A stretch of 20,108 nt of DNA from a virus. The stretch's first letter is position 1. Every line of letters begins with the position of its first letter. The notes below the pieces were generated by a model. That model had not been told where the DNA came from. It worked only from the letters and a program-made list of their open reading frames with translations, and searched no databases. Below, one piece after another: positions 8,890 through 13,899 of this stretch. The position numbers were made by a program, and so were the translations under genes. Location of the stretch: IMG/VR virus record IMGVR_UViG_3300034061_004440, positions 1 through 20,108 of that record; one strand, written 5' to 3'.

Positions 8890-9027
8890 ATGATTTATGA
8901 ACCACCTTTAGCAATGTTACTAAATGCGGTTAGTGCATTAGGAACGCAAAATGCATCATATGATTTTAATTATGATGGTTGGGTTACAGTTAAAGATATA
9001 TTGTTCATATTAGCTAATATGTTTTAA
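8890..9027 (+). CDS. 45-aa protein with a dockerin-like calcium-loop motif
   Basis: This small gene encodes 45 residues and its stop shares a base with the next start (TAATG), which supports real translation. Residues 25-36 read DFNYDGWVTVKD, followed by ILFILANM. Asp25, Asn27, Asp29, Gly30, Thr33 and Asp36 occupy the calcium-ligand positions of an EF-hand or dockerin loop, and the following hydrophobic helix also fits a dockerin repeat. Only one loop is present, whereas true dockerins have two. It lies just after the terminator and before a small structural protein, so it could be a minor virion or tail component. The function is unknown; the loop call is by motif only. Confidence 0.7.
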   Translation: MIYEPPLAMLLNAVSALGTQNASYDFNYDGWVTVKDILFILANMF

Positions 9028-9563
9028 TGTTATATTTCAGTTTACAAGATAATAATACAGTTGTTTTTTATACTCCTACTAAATTAAATTTGGTAGCAGG
9101 TGAACAATTGTCTATTGATTTTGTAGCTGAATATTCATTAGAATCTTATAGCATAACCTCCAGTATAGTTTCTTATAATGGTCCTTATATAAAATTTGTT
9201 ATACCATCAGCATCATTAGTTAATGAAGCTATTAAAGGAGGTTTTTATACTGTTAGTTTAGTTGCTTCTGTTGTATGGGAAGAGGATTTAGATAATTGGG
9301 AGGATGCAGATTATAATTGGGATGAGGGAGGTAATGTATATGATACTGATAGAGGATGGGTTTATGAATTTGTTCCTTCAAATATCTATACATCAAGCTT
9401 TGAATCTGCTTCTTACTATACTCACAGTATCAATATAACAGAATATGTTTATACATCAAGTTTTGAAACAGCATCTTATTATACAGCATCGATTCCAGGA
9501 GATGGGGGCACCCCTTATATATCTGTAAGAGAGACCGCAACATACTACGTTTACAATGGGTAA
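9027..9563 (+). CDS. Small structural protein with YTSSFE repeats
   Basis: This 178-residue protein is rich in Ser, Tyr and Thr and appears beta-stranded. The first 80 residues (VVFYTPTKLNLVAGEQLSID to GFYTVSLVA) resemble an Ig-like or fibre-type fold. A Trp/Asp-rich stretch follows (DNWEDADYNWDEGG), then two copies of YTSSFE(S/T)ASYYT spaced 21 residues apart. The YTSSFE motif also occurs in the long tail fibre (near 15145). It starts inside the stop codon of the mini-gene before it and overlaps the portal gene by 8 bases. I do not recognise a family; a minor virion, neck or decoration protein is plausible. Confidence 0.65.
   Translation: MLYFSLQDNNTVVFYTPTKLNLVAGEQLSIDFVAEYSLESYSITSSIVSYNGPYIKFVIPSASLVNEAIKGGFYTVSLVASVVWEEDLDNWEDADYNWDEGGNVYDTDRGWVYEFVPSNIYTSSFESASYYTHSINITEYVYTSSFETASYYTASIPGDGGTPYISVRETATYYVYNG
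9387..9488 (+). repeat. Two-copy YTSSFE-ASYYT repeat (63-bp spacing)
   Basis: Copies start at 9387 and 9450, in the same frame. The DNA is similar (tatacatcaag shared, then tttgaa), pointing to an old internal duplication. Confidence 0.75.
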
Positions 9564-10743
9564 TACAGCAAAATATTTTTCAAGGAATTATAGCAACCGT
9601 TATGCTATAAATGAGGAGAGAATGGAATACCATATTAGATATGGTGAAGATGATTTATTCCCTCAAAAGTTAATTTGGTTATTTAACCATTGTTCTATCA
9701 ATGGTGCTTGTATTAAAGCAAAAACTGAAGCAACTATAGGTAATGGTTTAATTTGTGACCAGGATTATATTTTAGATTATGCAAACCCTAAAGAATCCTG
9801 GAATGATATCTATAGAAAAATAGCTTTAGATTATAATTTATTTGGTGGTTTCGCTTTAGAAGTTATATGGTCTCAAGATAGAACTAAAATAGCAGAGGTT
9901 TATCATGTTGATTTCTCATTTGTTAGGGCCCAACATAAAAACCATAGAGGTGAGGTTGATGCATATTATGTTAGTGCATTATGGAATAGTAGTTATGGTA
10001 TAGCAGATATTCATAAAATTCCTGCATATAACCCGGAGAATACGGTTGAATGTCCAAAGCAGTTATTATATCACGCACCATATAGACCTGGTTTAGAATA
10101 CTATCCTTTACCGGATTATATGGGTGCTGTAAGAGTTATAGAATTAGATGCTGAGGTTGATAATTTCCATGTTAACAATGTTAGAAATGGTTTAGCACCA
10201 TCTTTAGCTATAACAACATTTACAGATGCTTCAAGTGAAGAAAAAGAATGGATTGAAAGGGCACTTAGGGCCCAATATGCTGGTTCACACAATGCTGGTT
10301 CTCTACTTTATATGGATGTTCCCTCGCAGGACCAAGCACCTATTATAACACCTATTCCAGCAAATGGTAACGATGCATATTATGAAATTATGCATAAAAT
10401 TATGGAACAGAAAATCCTAACTGGTCATAGAATCACCTCACCAATGATTTTAGGTATTAAAACTGAAGGTCAATTAGGTGGTAGAGATGAGATGATGGAT
10501 GCTTATTTGTTGTTTATGAATACTGTTATTAACCCAAAACAAGCTGATATATTAGGTTGTTTAGAAAAATTATTAGAGGTTAATTATGGTGATGTAACAT
10601 TAGGTGTTGAAACAACTCAATTATTTGATGATGGTTCAGTAGAAACTGATGTTGTTGTATCAAATGAATCAACACAAGCAGACAGTAAGGATTTAGAAGT
10701 TCAAACCATCACAGAACAAACAACTGAAACTGAGGTATTATGA
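9556..10743 (+). CDS. Portal protein
   Basis: This 395-residue protein has the length and features of a small portal, the dodecameric ring at the capsid vertex through which DNA passes. Supporting segments are the N-terminal YHIRYGEDDLFPQKLIWLF, which occurs in portal proteins of Bacteroidota phages, and CIKAKTEATIGNGL, where portals usually carry their conserved core. Others are ALDYNLFGGFALEVIW, the helical wing region (EVDNFHVNNVRNGLAPSL) and the stretch ITSPMILGIKTEGQLGGRDE, typical of the portal crown. The last 30 residues are polar and rich in Thr, Glu and Val. It overlaps the genes on both sides (8 bases, and ATGA). Its place after the tail tube rather than before the protease is unusual. 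Confidence 0.85.
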   Translation: MGNTAKYFSRNYSNRYAINEERMEYHIRYGEDDLFPQKLIWLFNHCSINGACIKAKTEATIGNGLICDQDYILDYANPKESWNDIYRKIALDYNLFGGFALEVIWSQDRTKIAEVYHVDFSFVRAQHKNHRGEVDAYYVSALWNSSYGIADIHKIPAYNPENTVECPKQLLYHAPYRPGLEYYPLPDYMGAVRVIELDAEVDNFHVNNVRNGLAPSLAITTFTDASSEEKEWIERALRAQYAGSHNAGSLLYMDVPSQDQAPIITPIPANGNDAYYEIMHKIMEQKILTGHRITSPMILGIKTEGQLGGRDEMMDAYLLFMNTVINPKQADILGCLEKLLEVNYGDVTLGVETTQLFDDGSVETDVVVSNESTQADSKDLEVQTITEQTTETEVL

Positions 10744-11360
10744 CCAACACTCTCTTTATAAGTGAAACTAAATTAAAAAGTTTCACAGATATAAATAATA
10801 ATGTTGATGATGAACTAATCAAAAATGCGGTTAGGGAATCTCAAGATATAGAAATACAAAGAATATTAGGTACCAAACTATATAAAGCACTTATAGATGG
10901 TATTATCAATAATACATTAACAGCAGATGAAACAACTTTGCTTAACGATTATGTTGCTGATGCTTTAACATATTGGGCCTACTATTATGCACTTGATGCT
11001 ATTTATATCAAACCTAGAAACAATGGTTTAATAAGGTCCACTGGTGGAGAGAATAGTGAAGCAGCAGATTTAACATTATATGATAGAAAAAGAAAGGTAG
11101 TTAAATCAAAAGCAGATTGGTATAGTGAATTATTAGCTACTTACCTTGTTGAGAATAAAGATTTATACCCTGAAATATCTGAAACAGTAGGTGCTGATGA
11201 AAAAGCAGCTAACTTAAGTTCTAAATACTCTAAATCCCCATTCGTGATGAGAGGTTCAGGAAGGTGCCAATCACAATGGAGAGGTTTACCAATAGCAAAT
11301 TCAGCATATCCTTATTTACCTCCTTATTATGGGTGGGGTAATGAAAATGGTTGTTGCTAA
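10740..11360 (+). CDS. Head-tail connector, DUF6712-like
   Basis: This 206-residue protein begins LFISETKLKSFTDINNNVDD and continues with DIEIQRILGTKLYKALIDG and DYVADALTYWAYYYALDAIY. This order of helices is typical of the DUF6712 group, which sits near portals in Bacteroidota phages and is thought to act as a head-to-tail adaptor. The centre (TGGENSEAADLTLYDRKR) also matches that group. The C-terminal 40 residues are rich in Pro, Tyr and Gly, contain YPYLPPYYGWGNENGCC, and look disordered. Translation is probably coupled to the portal gene through ATGA. Confidence 0.75.
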   Translation: MTNTLFISETKLKSFTDINNNVDDELIKNAVRESQDIEIQRILGTKLYKALIDGIINNTLTADETTLLNDYVADALTYWAYYYALDAIYIKPRNNGLIRSTGGENSEAADLTLYDRKRKVVKSKADWYSELLATYLVENKDLYPEISETVGADEKAANLSSKYSKSPFVMRGSGRCQSQWRGLPIANSAYPYLPPYYGWGNENGCC

Positions 11361-11380
11361 CCCGTAGAATCCGTTTAATT

Positions 11381-11527
11381 ATGAAAGAACATCATTTAGC
11401 TAATATAATATCAGCTGTAGGTCTAACATTCAGTTTAGCCAATATAAATCAATTATTAACAATGGTATCATTATTAGTAGCCATTGGATTAAATATTCAC
11501 CTTATATATAAAAACTATAAGAAATGA
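11381..11527 (+). CDS. 48-aa membrane protein, possible holin-like
   Basis: The sequence MKEHHLANIISAVGLTF is followed by a strongly hydrophobic stretch (residues 25-43, including LLTMVSLLVAIGLNIHLIY) and a basic tail (KNYKK). One clear and perhaps one weaker membrane segment can be seen. The stop overlaps the next start (ATGA), which supports a real gene. Size, charge and position suggest a holin or holin-accessory protein, but no endolysin is visible nearby, and a second, better holin candidate lies at 17341. Confidence 0.65.
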   Translation: MKEHHLANIISAVGLTFSLANINQLLTMVSLLVAIGLNIHLIYKNYKK

Positions 11528-11865
11528 AGCAAAAAGAACTCTTAAACAGTGTTAGTGGGAAATCAATAGACCAAATAATAGATATGTTTATTGAAAAGGA
11601 TATAGAGATATATGAGGAATATAAAAACCAAATACCATATTCTAAAGCTGATTATCTATCGTTACACTTAATCGATTTAGTTACCAATCAACATAAACTA
11701 GTAAAAAAGCTAATTAAAGCAACTCTACCCTGTAATATAAAAAATGTAGACCAGTTTGCTGCTTATTATAATAAAAGAATAGCTGAGGAAACAAGAAATG
11801 TGATTCAATTAAAACTACCTCAGTTGAAAAAAATAGAGTTACCTAAACTCAAAGCTATATCCTGA
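11524..11865 (+). CDS. Helical protein of unknown function (113 aa)
   Basis: The protein is Lys/Ile/Leu-rich and probably all helical, with a basic C-terminus (IQLKLPQLKKIELPKLKAIS) in which a KLPxLK(K/A)I-type unit occurs twice. It contains one cysteine and no recognisable motif. It is the last plus-strand gene before the convergent hairpin and is coupled to the small membrane gene by ATGA. I do not recognise a family. Confidence 0.65.
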   Translation: MKQKELLNSVSGKSIDQIIDMFIEKDIEIYEEYKNQIPYSKADYLSLHLIDLVTNQHKLVKKLIKATLPCNIKNVDQFAAYYNKRIAEETRNVIQLKLPQLKKIELPKLKAIS

Positions 11866-11886
11866 TTCATTTTGTTCCTATGTTTA

Positions 11887-11930
11887 AGAGTGAGGGGGTG
11901 GACCAAACGTGGTTCACCCCCTTTAACTCT
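11887..11930. terminator. Large hairpin in the convergent gap
   Basis: A 12-bp stem (11894-11905 with 11910-11921, one G-T wobble) has an AACG tetraloop and five GC pairs at its base. An outer 5-bp helix (AGAGT 11887-11891 with ACTCT 11926-11930) extends it. Neither strand has a strong T-run directly after the stem, so it may terminate inefficiently or act as an RNA-stabilising end. It sits between converging transcription units, where a two-way terminator would be expected. Confidence 0.75.
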
Positions 11931-11940
11931 AAAAAATTAA

Positions 11941-11965
11941 TTAAAAAACAAAAACAAAAACAAAA
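11941..11965. repeat. AAAAAC short tandem tract
   Basis: A simple run of aaaaac units directly follows the end of the minus-strand operon. Read on the minus strand it is a T-rich tract just after the stop codon. Confidence 0.7.
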
Positions 11966-11966
11966 G

Positions 11967-12227
11967 TTACTTTAAATGTTTCAACAAGCTTGGTTTATTC
12001 ATAACCTCTGCTAACTGTATTAACGCAGCATTGAAATGGTCCTTTTCTGTTATAAAACCATCTTGATTGAAATGCTTTTTTTGGTATTTTAATGCTGATT
12101 TTTTTGATTGTATATTTGCACATGGTTTGCAATATCTATAATACCCACTTTTACAACTATCACACTTACCAAAGTATTCTGATGTTAATGGATATTCAGT
12201 GTTACATATAGCACATAGCTTGTTCAT
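11967..12227 (-). CDS. Zinc-ribbon protein (86 aa)
   Basis: Six cysteines lie in three CxxC pairs (Cys5/8, Cys22/25, Cys33/36). The layout CAICNTEYPLTSEYF ... RYCKPC resembles the zinc-binding N-terminal module often found before HNH endonuclease domains in phages. No HNH motif follows; the remaining 45 residues are helical and charged. It may bind DNA or a protein partner. It is the last gene of the minus-strand operon. An AT-rich stretch (tatatttat) lies five bases before the start codon. Confidence 0.7.
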   Translation of the reverse strand: MNKLCAICNTEYPLTSEYFGKCDSCKSGYYRYCKPCANIQSKKSALKYQKKHFNQDGFITEKDHFNAALIQLAEVMNKPSLLKHLK

Positions 12228-12251
12228 CCCATATAAATATATGGAGAGATA

Positions 12252-12452
12252 TTAAGAACGCTTTTCTTTGTTCCTTTGTTTAAACTGAATAGCTTGAACA
12301 ATTTCCATCTTACATTCTCTAGATAATCCTTTCCATCTACCCAACAACCATGTTAAATATTGTTCATCAGCAATATGTACTGATAATCCCTTAAATTGTC
12401 CCATGGTGAACTTATTATACTCATCTAAGGGTTGAAAATATACATTTTTCAT
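12252..12452 (-). CDS. DUF3820-like small protein (66 aa)
   Basis: The core MGQFKGLSVHIADEQYLTWL matches the pattern of DUF3820 proteins (compact Gly-x-(F/Y)-(K)-Gly, then Tyr-Leu-x-Trp-Leu), a short fold found alone or at the end of exonucleases. The C-terminus is basic (FKQRNKEKR). It lies 8 bases after the gene before it in the operon. The family call is by pattern only, and its function in phages is not known to me. Confidence 0.6.
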   Translation of the reverse strand: MKNVYFQPLDEYNKFTMGQFKGLSVHIADEQYLTWLLGRWKGLSRECKMEIVQAIQFKQRNKEKRS

Positions 12453-12460
12453 TGTATAAC

Positions 12461-12934
12461 TTATTTTACTATACTGTTAATTAATTCTTTATGATATTCA
12501 TTATTTATAGAATTAAATTTAAGTTCTATATCATCTAAGGCCAAACCTTTTACTTTAGCTGTTTCTATTAGATAATCCATTGTATAATATACAATCATTT
12601 CATCGGTCATAGTATCTCCTATACCAGCAGCTGAATATCTTTTTTCTAAGTGCCTGAATTGGTTAATAGCTGCTTGTAAATCTAAATCAATTAGATGGTT
12701 ATGTTCATATTGATTTTCTACTTGTAATTGATGCCAGTGCAATTTACTGTAAAATGCATCACTAAAAGCATTAATGTTAATAGAGGGATATTGAGTAACC
12801 TTATAAATTAGGTTCTCAATAATCTCAATTATTTTGTTAGTACAATTCACCTGTGCTTTACCGGTGTTAAGGAGTGCAAATGGGTTAGAACCATACTTAG
12901 ATTCTAAAATCCCTGTTATATTTTTAATTTCCAT
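12461..12934 (-). CDS. Unknown helical protein (157 aa)
   Basis: This is a soluble, mostly helical protein with the segments INAFSDAFYSKLHWHQLQ and INQFRHLEKRYSAAGIG, and with several His residues in the middle. I see no known motif. I prefer the start at 12934 (MEIKNITGILESKYG); ATGs at 12940 and 12970 are in frame, but the extra MGPIFVGLIF stretch looks like translated promoter/leader DNA (it contains ttatatttatg). It lies in the middle of the minus-strand operon with short gaps on both sides. Confidence 0.6.
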   Translation of the reverse strand: MEIKNITGILESKYGSNPFALLNTGKAQVNCTNKIIEIIENLIYKVTQYPSININAFSDAFYSKLHWHQLQVENQYEHNHLIDLDLQAAINQFRHLEKRYSAAGIGDTMTDEMIVYYTMDYLIETAKVKGLALDDIELKFNSINNEYHKELINSIVK

Positions 12935-12985
12935 GCCCATAAATATAAGACCAACAAAAATAGGTCCCATATTTATGAGAGAGGT

Positions 12986-13243
12986 TTATTCAGGTGTGGA
13001 CATTTTATGCTTAGAGAAAATATCTAAATTATCCATTTCAAAATCAATCAGTGCATGTTTAACACTATTCTCAATATTTAAATCATAATTGTAGATACCA
13101 TTTTCAGGTTCAAAAATACCCCATTCACTGGACCAGTAGTATACATCTGATTTACCTGTAATGTTATCAATAACTTCAACAGTAACATATTTAACACCTT
13201 TAGTCAACATTTCTGTTAATACACAAATCTCAAACTTGTTCAT
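12986..13243 (-). CDS. Unknown small protein (85 aa)
   Basis: It starts MNKFEICVLTEMLTKGVKYV and continues with beta-like strands (VTVEVIDN, DVYYWSSEWGIFEP) and an acidic helix near the end. The open frame extends upstream to 13300, but that part overlaps the preceding small gene. An A-rich leader (taataaaaaaATG) precedes the ATG at 13243, 10 bases after the previous stop. No family is recognised. Confidence 0.62.
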   Translation of the reverse strand: MNKFEICVLTEMLTKGVKYVTVEVIDNITGKSDVYYWSSEWGIFEPENGIYNYDLNIENSVKHALIDFEMDNLDIFSKHKMSTPE

Positions 13244-13253
13244 TTTTTTATTA

Positions 13254-13406
13254 TTAGGAAATAATTGTAACGTAACCTTCATCATCAAAACCAATTTCAC
13301 AACCTGGCATATAAACAGTTAATTGTCCATCTTCAATAATAAGTTCAAAACCAGCATCAGATAAAATGCTGTAAGCTTTAGCGAATTGAATTTCTTGTTC
13401 TTTCAT
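13254..13406 (-). CDS. 50-aa acidic protein of unknown function
   Basis: This short gene reads MKEQEIQFAKAYSILSDAGF followed by alternating strand-like segments (ELIIEDGQLTVYMPG, then GFDDEGYVTII). It ends in TAA 10 bases before the next minus-strand ATG. The leader aaaaacataacaaaATG is A-rich, like other starts in this window. Composition (many Glu/Asp, helix followed by strands) and tight spacing make it a convincing gene. It is the first intact gene of the minus-strand operon. The function is unknown. Confidence 0.7.
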   Translation of the reverse strand: MKEQEIQFAKAYSILSDAGFELIIEDGQLTVYMPGCEIGFDDEGYVTIIS

Positions 13407-13436
13407 TTTGTTATGTTTTTCTTATTTTTCTTATAC

Positions 13437-13538
13437 CTAAATATAAGTATCCTTTTGCATAAGGCCAAACTTTACACCTTTCTTAAAATAAGCTTGTTTT
13501 TCCAGAATTTCTGAAGTAACTTCAGCATCAATGTTAAT
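13437..13538 (-). pseudogene. Start-less 33-codon frame, possible gene remnant
   Basis: The frame reads INIDAEVTSEILEKQAYFKK and on to GLMQKDTYI before TAG, with codon choice like the phage genes. No ATG, GTG or TTG starts it; the only candidates are ATT at 13538 or ATA. The next minus-strand gene begins 30 bases after its stop, the usual spacing in this operon. It could be a decayed gene, or a gene using a rare AUU start. No family is recognised. Confidence 0.4.
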
Positions 13539-13548
13539 ATTTATTAAC
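13533..13548. promoter_or_regulatory. Palindrome GTTAATA-TT-TATTAAC, possible operator
   Basis: Two perfect 7-bp arms flank a TT centre, placed upstream of the minus-strand operon and over the expected start of the start-less frame. Such a site could bind a dimeric repressor. The AT-only composition means chance cannot be excluded. Confidence 0.35.
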
Positions 13549-13591
13549 TGAGGAATAAGGGATAGAAGGGTAAAAAGGAAAAAAGGAAATG

Positions 13592-13623
13592 AGGTTACAG
13601 AGAAGTTTGGTCTTTGGTAACCT
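13592..13623 (-). terminator. Terminator-like hairpin on the minus strand
   Basis: A 7-bp stem (AGGTTAC 13592-13598 with GTAACCT 13617-13623) is followed on the minus strand by a pyrimidine-rich tract with runs of six and five T. It lies after the broken frame at 13694-13864 and would end its transcript. The stem sequence is the same as the core of the terminator at 17532-17567. Confidence 0.5.
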
Positions 13624-13693
13624 TTATCAGTTTGTTTATATTTATATTAGAACATAGGACCGAGTGACTGGAACAACTCACTTTAAATAGATT

Positions 13694-13864
13694 CTAAACT
13701 TCAGCAATACCAGCTGTTGGTTCTTGTAAATTAAATCCCCTCAGTATTGCAAAATGTACCAGGTTGTTTGAACTAACATAGCATCCATTTTATTCAAGCT
13801 GGGTGGTAAAACTCTCTAATAAAACCTGGTATCGGGGGGATGCGTTGAATGTTTTAGTGCCCAT
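13694..13864 (-). pseudogene. Small gene interrupted by one in-frame stop, possible DNA-binding protein
   Basis: Reading from ATG 13864, 24 codons (MGTKTFNASPRYQVLLESFT...) end at TAA 13792-13790. The same frame then runs on for 31 codons (NGCYVSSNNLVHFAILRGFN... to AGIAEV) to TAG. A single base change (for example AAA to TAA) would explain the break. Restored, the segment looks like a small strand-helix-helix protein of the kind seen in ribbon-helix-helix regulators, but that is a weak impression. The first half uses more C-ending codons than the phage average. The ATG lies 35 bases from the divergent tail fibre start. Confidence 0.4.
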
Positions 13865-13899
13865 TATATTATATCTATTATCATCAATAATTAACTGCT

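Larger units (their letters stand above)
13407..13899. other. Region without intact genes; broken minus-strand frames and hairpins
   Basis: About 490 bases separate the minus-strand operon from the tail fibre gene. No intact ATG-initiated gene of reasonable length is seen on either strand. The minus strand holds a start-less frame (13437-13538) and a frame broken by one stop (13694-13864), with a terminator-like hairpin between them. Several short inverted repeats also occur, including 13757-13765 with 13823-13831. Local base composition is richer in G and C around 13710-13850 than in the neighbouring genes. Divergent promoters for the minus operon and the tail fibre gene probably lie here. 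Confidence 0.6.

Noticed and set aside
11941-11965. AAAAAC units as a possible CRISPR-like or origin-like array
   Set aside because: Units are only six bases with no spacers; it is simple-sequence DNA.
12834-13088. Plus-strand 84-aa frame across the minus-strand operon
   Set aside because: It covers parts of two minus-strand genes and the gap between them; no supporting start context.
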